Part shown: piece by piece, positions 52,784 to 60,474 of the stretch
How positions within the stretch are numbered: position 1 is the stretch's first letter
Layout of the letters: each line of letters opens with the position of its first letter
Origin: Algoriphagus boseongensis
Lineage (GTDB): Bacteria > Bacteroidota > Bacteroidia > Cytophagales > Cyclobacteriaceae
NCBI RefSeq assembly: GCF_004362805.1
Contig: NZ_SNYF01000005.1
Coordinates: 1,016,797 to 1,080,796, forward strand
Length of the DNA stretch: 64,000 bases
Direction: 5' to 3'
The notes under the pieces: generated by a model
What the model was told of the DNA's origin: nothing
Database searches by the model: none
The model's input: only the letters and a program-made list of their open reading frames with translations
Position numbers and translations under genes: made by a program

Positions 52784-54439
52784 ATGCCAAATAAAAATGA
52801 ATCTTGGGGATCCAGAACTGGTTTGATTTTAGCCATGGCTGGAAATGCAGTTGGATTGGGAAATTTCTTACGCTTTCCAGTTCAGGCGGTACAAAACGGT
52901 GGAGGGGCCTTTATGATCCCCTATCTGGTTTGTTTTATTTTAATGGGCATTCCTCTCCTCTTTACTGAGTGGAGTATAGGGAGATTCGGAGGAAAACTGG
53001 GCAATCACAGTACACCTTATATCCTGGATTCCATGAACTCTAAACCCATCTGGAAATACATTGGAGTTTTTGGAATATTCACCAACATAGCTGTGGTGGC
53101 TTATTATACCTACATCGAGTCTTGGACCTTGATTTATGTGTTGCATAGCATAGTTGGCACATTTTCCGGAATGGATAAGGAAGCCGTGAGCACCTTTTTC
53201 AATCACTATGTCAGTCTTCAGGGCTCTGATTTTGGCATCCCTCTTTTTCCTTTATTCAGTTATGTATTCGTCCTAGGGATAAATGTTTACATCCTATCGA
53301 CTGGCCTTGGGGGAATTGAAAAAGTTGCTAAAATAGGAATGCCCCTATTGATTCTCTTTGGTGTTATTCTAGCTATTAGAGGATGGACTATGGGATCTGA
53401 TTTTGCGTCAGCTGAATTTCCCGAGGCAAATGCATGGGATGGAATCAATTTTCTCTGGACTCCACAATATTCCTCTTTAGCTGATCCAAAAGTATGGTTG
53501 GCAGCTGCAGGGCAGATTTTCTTTACACTTTCTGTGGGGATGGGATCCATTCAGTGCTACGCATCATACTTAAAGGAAAACGAAGATATAGCCCTAAATT
53601 CAGTCACTGCAGGATTTACCAATGAGTTTGTTGAGGTATTGCTGGGAAGCGCTATTGTAATTCCTATTGCAGCGGGATTCCTTGGAATGGACTGGGTATT
53701 GGAAAATGCCGGTTTTGGTATGGCTTTCCAGACAATGCCTTATTTATTCCAGCAATGGGGGCCAATTTTCGCTGTTATTGCTGGGGTTTGTTGGTTTGGC
53801 TTACTCTTTTTTGCAGGTATTACCTCCTCCTTGGCCATGGGAACACCTTGGATGGGTTTCATGAATGATGAGTTTGGTTGGGGAAAAGTGAAAGGAGCCA
53901 TTTCTTTTGGATTGGTGGCTTTACTGATGGGAATACCAACCGTTTTATTTTATTCCTATGGCTATTTCGATGAATACGACTATTGGGGAGGAACGGTAAG
54001 TTTGGTCATTTTCGCTTTGCTTGAAACTATTCTGTTTTCCTGGGTATTTGGAATGAATAAAGGATGGCAAGAAATCAACAGAGGAGCTGACATCAAAATA
54101 CCATTGATTTTCAAATGGATAATGACCTATGTGACCCCTGTTCTTTTATTGCTGGTTTTCATTGGGGCTTTGATTACTCCAGAAAATAATGATTGGGCTG
54201 GAGCCATCTCAAATCTGCTGCAAGGAAATGCTTGGACTCTGGATTCGGGATCATTAATCTCAAAGCTTACCTTTCAGGACATTTATTTAGAAATGGAAGC
54301 AAATCCTTTGGATACCGAATTCTATAAAAAGAAAATCTTCTACTCTGGCTTGGCCCGAACCCAATTACTTCTCCTTTTTGGATTGATTTGTCTTTTGGTT
54401 TGGTATTCTAGTTTAACTCGTAAACGCCTACAATCATGA
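52784..54439 (+). CDS. NSS-family sodium-dependent amino-acid transporter
   Basis: 551 residues with the LeuT-type fold. The N-terminal NESWGSRTGLILAMAGNAVGLGNFLRFP holds the sodium-binding and substrate-unwound residues of helix 1, and NGGGAFMIPYL (near 46-56) is helix 2. About 12 membrane segments are visible. The cargo is likely a hydrophobic amino acid such as methionine, alanine or leucine. The last four bases overlap a 36-codon gene that encodes a small companion membrane protein. Confidence 0.92.
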   Translation: MPNKNESWGSRTGLILAMAGNAVGLGNFLRFPVQAVQNGGGAFMIPYLVCFILMGIPLLFTEWSIGRFGGKLGNHSTPYILDSMNSKPIWKYIGVFGIFTNIAVVAYYTYIESWTLIYVLHSIVGTFSGMDKEAVSTFFNHYVSLQGSDFGIPLFPLFSYVFVLGINVYILSTGLGGIEKVAKIGMPLLILFGVILAIRGWTMGSDFASAEFPEANAWDGINFLWTPQYSSLADPKVWLAAAGQIFFTLSVGMGSIQCYASYLKENEDIALNSVTAGFTNEFVEVLLGSAIVIPIAAGFLGMDWVLENAGFGMAFQTMPYLFQQWGPIFAVIAGVCWFGLLFFAGITSSLAMGTPWMGFMNDEFGWGKVKGAISFGLVALLMGIPTVLFYSYGYFDEYDYWGGTVSLVIFALLETILFSWVFGMNKGWQEINRGADIKIPLIFKWIMTYVTPVLLLLVFIGALITPENNDWAGAISNLLQGNAWTLDSGSLISKLTFQDIYLEMEANPLDTEFYKKKIFYSGLARTQLLLLFGLICLLVWYSSLTRKRLQS

Positions 54440-54546
54440 ATACTTCCGCACTAATTATAGCTATCCTCACTCAGGGATCCATTCTAGCAATCACTGCCTA
54501 TTGCTTTTATTTGATTTTGAAAAAGCCATCTTCTGACCAAAACTAG
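54436..54546 (+). CDS. Small companion membrane protein of the NSS transporter
   Basis: 36 residues, missed by length filters. Its ATG overlaps the transporter stop in ATGA, so it is translationally coupled. It starts MNTSALIIAILTQGSILAIT, with one membrane segment (about 5-27), and ends in KKPSSDQN. This matches the pattern of the small methionine/alanine-import subunits (MetS, MaAIMP_sms) that accompany NSS transporters such as MetP in other bacteria, which are required for transport. Assigned from context and topology. Confidence 0.7.
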   Translation: MNTSALIIAILTQGSILAITAYCFYLILKKPSSDQN

Positions 54547-54566
54547 GCTGGAAAAGAGTTTGGAGT

Positions 54567-54601
54567 AAAGCCTGCTGTGAAAATAGCAGGCTTTTCTTTT
54601 T
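54567..54601 (+). terminator. Terminator after the NSS transporter operon
   Basis: AAAGCCTGCT pairs with AGCAGGCTTTT and TTTTCTTTTT follows. Confidence 0.85.
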
Positions 54602-54638
54602 GCCCTGAAATGGAATAAACCAGACAATTTTGGTAATA

Positions 54639-54646
54639 TAGGTTTG
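54639..54646 (+). promoter_or_regulatory. -7 box before the yjdI-like gene
   Basis: Perfect TAGGTTTG box 17 bases before the ATG at 54664. No clear -33 element. Likely promoter of the yjdI-kefF-kefC run. Confidence 0.45.
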
Positions 54647-54663
54647 ATCAAAACCTATAAACT

Positions 54664-54885
54664 ATGTCATCGAATTCCAAAACCTACACAAACGGAGAAG
54701 TATCCGTAACCTGGGAGCCAGAAAAATGCATTCATTCCGGTAATTGTGCCCGGGGACTTTTTAAAGTTTTCAACCCCAAACGAAAACCCTGGATAGATAT
54801 GGATCAGGCTACGAGTGAAGAAATCGTAAACCAGGTCAAGAAATGTCCCAGTGGTGCACTAGGATATTTTTACAACGAGAAATAA
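54664..54885 (+). CDS. YjdI-type divergent single-cluster ferredoxin
   Basis: 73 residues. CIHSGNC (Cys22, Cys28) and RxxxxKxxKCPSGALGY with Cys61 are the pattern of the divergent 4Fe-4S mono-cluster domain (Fer4_19, YjdI). It may bind an iron-sulfur cluster with three cysteines. It lies 13 bases before a KefF/KefG-like gene and so may supply electrons or redox sensing to the potassium efflux system; this is inference. Confidence 0.88.
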   Translation: MSSNSKTYTNGEVSVTWEPEKCIHSGNCARGLFKVFNPKRKPWIDMDQATSEEIVNQVKKCPSGALGYFYNEK

Positions 54886-54898
54886 AAAGTTTTACTCC

Positions 54899-55465
54899 AT
54901 GCGGAAAATCCTAATTCTTTTTGCTCATCCTAAATACGAGCATTCGGATGTCAATCAGGCTTTGCTTGAGAAAGTCAGACCTCTGGAAAATGTTTTAATC
55001 AGGGATTTGTACGAGTTATACCCAGATTTTAACATCAATGTCCAAGAGGAGCAAGAGCTATTATTTGAGTATGAGGTAGTGGTATGGCATCATCCCATTT
55101 ACTGGTATTCCTGCCCTCCTATTCTAAAACAATGGATTGATCTGGTTCTGGAATTTGGATGGGCCTATGGACCTGGAGGGATTTATCTGAAAAACAAATA
55201 TGTGCTCAATGCGGTGACATCAGGGGGCTCACAGGAAGTCTATGCACATGAAGGAAGAAATAGATTTACCATGGAGGAATTTCTTCGACCCTTCGAACAA
55301 ACAGCATATCTATGTAACATGAGATATCTGCCCCATTTTCAGGTAGGTGGAACACACCGGATCACTAAAGATCAGCTTTCTCAAAAAACAGAGGAGTACA
55401 AAAACCTTATCCTTAGGCTCAGGGATGAAGAAACGATTACCATTCCTTACACTCAAAAGCAATAA
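54899..55465 (+). CDS. NAD(P)H quinone oxidoreductase, KefF/KefG-like
   Basis: 188 residues, flavodoxin-like fold. KILILFAHPKYEHSDVN (near 3-19) is the FMN-binding region, VVVWHHPIYWYSCPPILKQWID (near 60-81) the second, and GGSQEVY with the adjacent loop the third. In E. coli KefF is the ancillary subunit that activates KefC. Here the antiporter gene follows after three bases, which makes the same role likely. The quinone-reductase activity of the family is expected but unproven. Confidence 0.9.
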   Translation: MRKILILFAHPKYEHSDVNQALLEKVRPLENVLIRDLYELYPDFNINVQEEQELLFEYEVVVWHHPIYWYSCPPILKQWIDLVLEFGWAYGPGGIYLKNKYVLNAVTSGGSQEVYAHEGRNRFTMEEFLRPFEQTAYLCNMRYLPHFQVGGTHRITKDQLSQKTEEYKNLILRLRDEETITIPYTQKQ

Positions 55466-55468
55466 TCT

Positions 55469-57337
55469 ATGGAAGGATTTTTATTTGATGCGATCATTTA
55501 CATAATCGCTGCAATCATCTGTGTACCAATTGCTAAAAGATTGGGAATGGGATCGGTCCTGGGTTATTTGATTGCCGGGATTTTGATCGGTCCCTATGCT
55601 TTTGGATTTATCCAAGACGGGCAATCAGGACAGGATATCATGCATACCACTGAGTTTGGAGTGGTCATGATGCTTTTTCTAATTGGGCTTGAATTAGAAC
55701 CTAAAAACCTCTGGAAGATGAGGGATTTAATCTTAAATGTCGGACTTACCCAAGTCTTAGTTACCACCTTCCTAATCGTTGGAGTAGCGATTTTATTTGG
55801 AATTTCCTGGCAGATGAGCCTTGCAATGGGAATGGCAATGGCTCTTTCTTCAACAGCAATTGTCCTTCAATCCTTAAAAGAAAAGAATCAACTCGAAAGT
55901 CAATCAGGCAAAATGTCTTTCGGAGTTCTTTTGATGCAGGATATCGCAGTGATTCCAATTTTGGCTATCCTTCCACTTTTAGCTACAGCACAGCTGGTAG
56001 AAAGCGGGGATTCTCACGGTGGAATTTTGGAAAATCAACCTGGATGGGTTCAGACTTTGATGATTTTTGGAGCCATTGGCGTGGTAGTTCTTTTGGGAAG
56101 GTTTGGTTTTGGACCTTTGCTCAACTGGGTTTCCAAAACCAAGCTTCGGGAATTATTCACTGCCTCAGCCTTATTGATTGTGGTCGGAATTGCCTTTTTA
56201 ATGGGTTTAGTAGGGCTAAGTCCAGCTTTGGGTACTTTCTTGGCAGGAGTCATTTTAGCAAATTCCCCCTATAAGCATGCCCTTGAATCCGATTTGGATC
56301 CTTTTAAAGGCTTACTCTTGGGCTTGTTCTTTATGGCAGTTGGAGCCACTATCAATTTTAACCTAATCATCGAGAATCCATTTCTGATTTTTGCAGGAAC
56401 TCTTGGCGTGATGTTGCTAAAGGTGATCGTGCTTTTTTCGATAGGAAAATTCAAAAAACTCAATCTTCAGGAAAACCTCAGCTTTTCATTTGGTTTGGCT
56501 CAAGTCAGTGAATTTTCATTTGTCATTTATGCATTTGCCCTTCAATTGGGGATTCTCACCGCATCATCCTCAGATAGCTTAATGGCCATTACAGCCCTGA
56601 GCATGACCTTTACCCCTATTCTAATGCTTGTTTTGGATAAAGCTGTTCTATCCAGAATGGATAAAAAGGATTCCAAGACCAAACGTGAGGCAGATTCATT
56701 TGAGGAAAAAAACAATGTGATCTTGGTAGGCTTCTCTCATTTTGGCTCTACCCTTGGCCGCTTTCTAAGGGCAAATGGAATAGAAGCGACAGTTCTAGAT
56801 TACAATCCAGACCAAGTTGACCTCTTAAGAAAAATGGGTTTCAAGGTTTTCTATGGAGATGCAACACGAGTAGACATGCTTCATTCTGCGGGTGCTGAGG
56901 AAGCCAAAATTCTAATTTCTGCTATCAATTCAGAAGAAACCAACAAAAAGCTAATCGAGGTTTGTAAGGAAAACTATCCTCATTTGGAATTGATGATTCG
57001 GGCTAAAAATCGCTTCGATGCTTATGAATATCTTGAAATGGGCGAAGAAAATATCTACCGGGAGCATCTGGATACCTCCATCAGAATGGGAGAAGATGCT
57101 TTGAAAAAACTAGGATTTAGAGCCTACACCACGCATCGGCTTGCTGCCCAATTCCGAAAATATGATGAGGATGCTTTGCGAATACTGGCCCAATACAAAA
57201 GCAATAAGGAAGAATACATCTCCAAAGTCAAGAAGCAAATCGAACAACAGGAAAGCTTCCTTTCCAGCGAATTGAATAAAAAATTCTCCTTGAACGATCA
57301 TGCATGGGATAGCGAAGCCATGAAAGAACAAAAATAA
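55469..57337 (+). CDS. KefB/KefC-type monovalent cation:proton antiporter
   Basis: 622 residues of the CPA2 family. About 13 membrane segments (1-385) include LGYLIAGILIGPYAFGF near 29-45. Next comes the cytoplasmic RCK/TrkA-N domain with NNVILVGFSHFGSTLGRF (near 412-429) and FYGDATRVDMLHSAGAE (near 463-479), which bind a nucleotide or glutathione adduct in relatives. The C-terminal part is a charged coiled-coil tail (VKKQIEQQESF). It likely exports K+ upon electrophile stress with KefF-like and YjdI proteins as partners. The motif set does not separate KefB from KefC. Confidence 0.9.
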   Translation: MEGFLFDAIIYIIAAIICVPIAKRLGMGSVLGYLIAGILIGPYAFGFIQDGQSGQDIMHTTEFGVVMMLFLIGLELEPKNLWKMRDLILNVGLTQVLVTTFLIVGVAILFGISWQMSLAMGMAMALSSTAIVLQSLKEKNQLESQSGKMSFGVLLMQDIAVIPILAILPLLATAQLVESGDSHGGILENQPGWVQTLMIFGAIGVVVLLGRFGFGPLLNWVSKTKLRELFTASALLIVVGIAFLMGLVGLSPALGTFLAGVILANSPYKHALESDLDPFKGLLLGLFFMAVGATINFNLIIENPFLIFAGTLGVMLLKVIVLFSIGKFKKLNLQENLSFSFGLAQVSEFSFVIYAFALQLGILTASSSDSLMAITALSMTFTPILMLVLDKAVLSRMDKKDSKTKREADSFEEKNNVILVGFSHFGSTLGRFLRANGIEATVLDYNPDQVDLLRKMGFKVFYGDATRVDMLHSAGAEEAKILISAINSEETNKKLIEVCKENYPHLELMIRAKNRFDAYEYLEMGEENIYREHLDTSIRMGEDALKKLGFRAYTTHRLAAQFRKYDEDALRILAQYKSNKEEYISKVKKQIEQQESFLSSELNKKFSLNDHAWDSEAMKEQK

Positions 57338-57348
57338 TTTTGAATTTC

Positions 57349-57381
57349 TTTGGATTATTAAACAGTGTTTAATTATTTTTG
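57349..57381 (+). promoter_or_regulatory. tetR promoter
   Basis: TTTG at 57349-57352, 21 bases, and perfect TATTTTTG at 57374-57381; start near 57388, 13 bases before the gene. The operator fills the spacer, so the regulator would block its own promoter. Confidence 0.65.
57357..57373. promoter_or_regulatory. TetR operator copy 1 (perfect 17-base palindrome)
   Basis: ATTAAACAGTGTTTAAT: perfect 8-base arms and a central G, located between the -33 and -7 boxes. The same arms recur at 58035-58051 with a central C, in reverse orientation. It is the natural binding site of the TetR protein next to it. Confidence 0.8.
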
Positions 57382-57400
57382 ACCGTTCAATAAAATTGAA

Positions 57401-58018
57401 ATGGGAATCGCTGATAGAAAAGAGAGAGATAAAGAAGAGTTGAGGGAAAAAATCCTTCATGCTGCCAAAGACCTTTTTTTAATCAAAGGCTTCGAAAAAA
57501 CCTCTATTCGAAATATTGCTGACCAAATCGAGTACAGCCCAGGAATCATTTACCATTATTTCCGGGATAAAAACGAAATTTTCCATGCCCTTCATCAAGA
57601 AGGTTTTCGGCAGTTAATGGCCAAAATGAGCGTATTGGCTTCAGTTCGCAATCCAATTGAGCGCCTCAAAGCCATGGGAAGTATTTATGTAAGCTTCGCC
57701 TTGGAAAACCCTGATATGTATGATCTTATGTTTATCAAGGAAGCCCCAATTGATCATGTAATCGACTTAGAACATGACGATTGGAAAGAAGGTGGTGGCA
57801 CATTCAATTTTCTAAGAGGAACAGTTCAGGAAAGCATAAACCTAGGATATTTCAAAGGTCATGACCCGGAAGCCCTTTCATACATGATCTGGTCTGTAGT
57901 TCATGGTATGGTTTCCCTAAGTATTAGGAAAAGATGTGATGTGGTTTTGGCTTCCAGAAAAGACAGCATTGTAAGTGATGCTTTGGATGAATTTTATAAA
58001 ATCATAGATCGTCTCTAA
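57401..58018 (+). CDS. TetR-family transcriptional regulator of the efflux operon
   Basis: 205 residues. The helix-turn-helix is EKTSIRNIADQIEYSPGIIYHYFRDKNEIFHAL (near 31-63), then a ligand-binding domain of eight to nine helices with VSFALENPDMYDLMFI and SYMIWSVVHGMVSL. It probably represses its own gene and the downstream tolC-adaptor-RND genes through the two palindromes, and is relieved by an efflux substrate. The ligand is unknown. tolC starts 42 bases after the tetR stop on the same strand. Confidence 0.88.
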   Translation: MGIADRKERDKEELREKILHAAKDLFLIKGFEKTSIRNIADQIEYSPGIIYHYFRDKNEIFHALHQEGFRQLMAKMSVLASVRNPIERLKAMGSIYVSFALENPDMYDLMFIKEAPIDHVIDLEHDDWKEGGGTFNFLRGTVQESINLGYFKGHDPEALSYMIWSVVHGMVSLSIRKRCDVVLASRKDSIVSDALDEFYKIIDRL

Positions 58019-58034
58019 AAAAATTTACCTATCT

Positions 58035-58051
58035 ATTAAACACTGTTTAAT
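58035..58051. promoter_or_regulatory. TetR operator copy 2 before tolC
   Basis: ATTAAACACTGTTTAAT, the exact reverse complement of copy 1, ending nine bases before the tolC start at 58061. No good promoter box is seen at this site, so it may act as a roadblock for read-through from tetR, or overlap a poor promoter. Confidence 0.75.
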
Positions 58052-58060
58052 TTAAAAACG

Positions 58061-59422
58061 ATGTATAAAGCTAGAACAGATTACCTAAAAAAAATCCTTT
58101 ACCTTCTGGTGATTTTTTCCCCTTTGAATTCTTGGGGACAAGGTATTTTAAATCAATATCTCCAAGAAGGCCTAGAACAAAACTTGGTTTTAAGGGAAAA
58201 AAACATTGAGCTGGAAAAAAGTCTTTTGGCCTTAAAGGATGCCAAGAGTTATTTCCTTCCAACCGTGGATTTTGGAGCAAATTACACCTTGGCGAGTGGA
58301 GGCAGAACGATCAGCATTCCTATTGGCGATCTTTTAAATCCAGTTTATTCGACCTTAAATCAACTAACCGGAAGTAATTCATTCCCACAACTGGAAAATG
58401 TTAATGAGCAATTCCTTCCGGATAACTTTTATGACGCGAGAGTCAGAGCTTCCCTCCCATTGATCAATACAGATTTGATTTATCAAAAGGAAATCAGGGA
58501 AAAACAAGTGATCCTCTCCGAGTACGAGTTGGATATTTATGAAGCCAATTTGATTCAAGACATCAAGATGGCTTACTATACTTTTTGTACTGCCCACACT
58601 GCAATTGAGGTAATCGAAAATGCGAAAGTCCTGGTAGAGCAAAATCTCAGGGATAATCGAATCCTTCTCGAAAATGGAAAAGGTCTTCCCTCCTCTGTAC
58701 TCAGAGCGGAAAGTGAAGTGGAAAATATCAATGCGCTTTTGATTGAAGCCAAAGCTAAAAGGCAGAATGCAGCGAATTATGTGAATTTTCTCTTGAATCG
58801 CCCCATTCAAACCGAAGTGGTTTTTGAGCCTCAGACCCTTGATATGAAGGAATTTGCTGAGCTGATGGGTGAAAATAATATCTCAGGGAGGTCAGAACTT
58901 CTTCAGGTCCAAACGGCAGAATCAATCCAGGAAACTATCCTGAAATCCAATAAAAATTACTGGGTACCCAAGTTAAACACCTTTGCAGACATGGGTTCTC
59001 AGAGTTTTGATTGGGCCTTTGACAAGCAATCCAGGTACCTACTTTTTGGCTTGAATATGACTGTTCCACTTTATCAAGGAAATAGAAATAGAAACCAAAT
59101 TCATCGAGGAGAACTCAACTTAAAGTCAGTTCAAAATCAAAAAGAACTCCTCAATGAGAAACTTTCTCTAGATCTCCAATTAGCCAAAAACGAGGTTTTA
59201 ACCCAGCAGGCTGCCTTACAATCAGCCGAAAAGAAGCTGGAATCCTCTGTTTCCTATTTCCGATTGGTAGATCGGGGATTTAAAGAAGGGGCAAATTCCT
59301 TAATCGAATTCCTGGATGCGAGAAATCAATATACCCAAGCCTCGCTTCAAAAAACTATCAGTTCCTACAACCTACTCAAATCTCTGGCGGCTCTTGAGCG
59401 CCAACTGACCACTTCAAATTGA
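58061..59422 (+). CDS. TolC-family outer-membrane efflux protein
   Basis: 453 residues. The signal peptide ends near residue 28 (SWGQG). Two repeats of the OEP domain with long helices: NQYLQEGLEQNLVLREKNIELEKSL at the start and ESSVSYFRLVDRGFKEGANSLIEFLDARNQ near the end, the latter the family hallmark. It is the outer-membrane channel for the adaptor and RND pump that follow. The stop is six bases before the adaptor start. Confidence 0.92.
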   Translation: MYKARTDYLKKILYLLVIFSPLNSWGQGILNQYLQEGLEQNLVLREKNIELEKSLLALKDAKSYFLPTVDFGANYTLASGGRTISIPIGDLLNPVYSTLNQLTGSNSFPQLENVNEQFLPDNFYDARVRASLPLINTDLIYQKEIREKQVILSEYELDIYEANLIQDIKMAYYTFCTAHTAIEVIENAKVLVEQNLRDNRILLENGKGLPSSVLRAESEVENINALLIEAKAKRQNAANYVNFLLNRPIQTEVVFEPQTLDMKEFAELMGENNISGRSELLQVQTAESIQETILKSNKNYWVPKLNTFADMGSQSFDWAFDKQSRYLLFGLNMTVPLYQGNRNRNQIHRGELNLKSVQNQKELLNEKLSLDLQLAKNEVLTQQAALQSAEKKLESSVSYFRLVDRGFKEGANSLIEFLDARNQYTQASLQKTISSYNLLKSLAALERQLTTSN

Positions 59423-59427
59423 AAGCC

Positions 59428-60474
59428 ATGAAAAAGCATTCTTATTTACTCCTAGCATTTGTTCCGGTCATTCTTTTTTCATGTGGAAAAAAGGAAACCA
59501 GCGAAGATACCCTTGTGAAAGGCGAGAGTATTCCTGTCCAAATCCTCTCCATTCAGCCGGGTAGTTTTTCTACAGAAATATCGGCGAGTGGGACCTTTTC
59601 CACCAAAAATGAAACCGTGTTGGCTTTCAAAGTCGGAGGAATCATTTCCAAAATGAACGTCCAGGAAGGTGATCAGGTCAGAAAAGGACAAGTACTAGCC
59701 ACCTTGGATAGAACTGAAGTGGAAGCGGGCTTTAATCAAGCCAAACTTGCTTTTGAAAAAGCTCATCGAGATTTTACAAGAGTGGGAAACCTTTATCGGG
59801 ACAGCGTGGCTACTCTTGAGCAATACCAAAACAGTAAAACTGCCCTAGATATATCAGGACAGCAATTAAAAGCTGCTGAATTCAACCTTTCCTATGCGGA
59901 AATCAGGGCTACCCAAAATGGTTTTGTGCTTAGAAAATTTGCCAACCCAGGCCAATTGGTTAATTCAGGAGCTCCGGTATTACAAATCAACGGGGCTGGG
60001 CAAGGCAATTGGGTCTTGCAAGTTTCTGTCAACGATTTCAATTGGAGCCTTATTTCCACCGGTGATTCAGCCTCCATTCAACTTGATAACCTGGGCAAGG
60101 AAATTTCCGGAAAAGTCATCCGCAAAAGTCCAGCAAGCGATCCTGTCACAGGAGCCTACTGGATTGAAATTAGCCCAGATAATTCAAGTGAGCTAAATCT
60201 TGCCTCAGGGATGTTTGCAAAGGCTAAGATTTTTCCCAAAAACCCACAGACCGGCTGGAATATTCCTTACGAGGCGCTTCTAGATGCGCAAGGAAATGAA
60301 GGATATGTATTTGTAACCGCCGATGGAAAAACAGCCAAAAAGGTCAAGATCAAATTAGGTAAGCTGTCTACACAAACAGTGGAAGTTTTGGAAGGGCTGG
60401 AAGGATATTCCCAATTGATCAGCTCTGGAAGCGCTTATTTATCGGATGGTTCCACTATTACCATTAAGAACTGA
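59428..60474 (+). CDS. RND efflux periplasmic adaptor lipoprotein
   Basis: 348 residues from the ATG at 59428 (a TTG at 59419 would add three residues and overlap the tolC stop). Lipoprotein: FVPVILFSC, lipid anchor Cys19. Adaptor parts: barrel-sandwich start VLAFKVGGIISKMNVQEGDQVRKGQVLATLD (near 57-87), a coiled-coil hairpin (near 88-145), and beta-barrel with NPQTGWNIPYEALLDAQ. Links TolC to the RND pump. One base overlaps the pump start (TGATG). Confidence 0.92.
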   Translation: MKKHSYLLLAFVPVILFSCGKKETSEDTLVKGESIPVQILSIQPGSFSTEISASGTFSTKNETVLAFKVGGIISKMNVQEGDQVRKGQVLATLDRTEVEAGFNQAKLAFEKAHRDFTRVGNLYRDSVATLEQYQNSKTALDISGQQLKAAEFNLSYAEIRATQNGFVLRKFANPGQLVNSGAPVLQINGAGQGNWVLQVSVNDFNWSLISTGDSASIQLDNLGKEISGKVIRKSPASDPVTGAYWIEISPDNSSELNLASGMFAKAKIFPKNPQTGWNIPYEALLDAQGNEGYVFVTADGKTAKKVKIKLGKLSTQTVEVLEGLEGYSQLISSGSAYLSDGSTITIKN

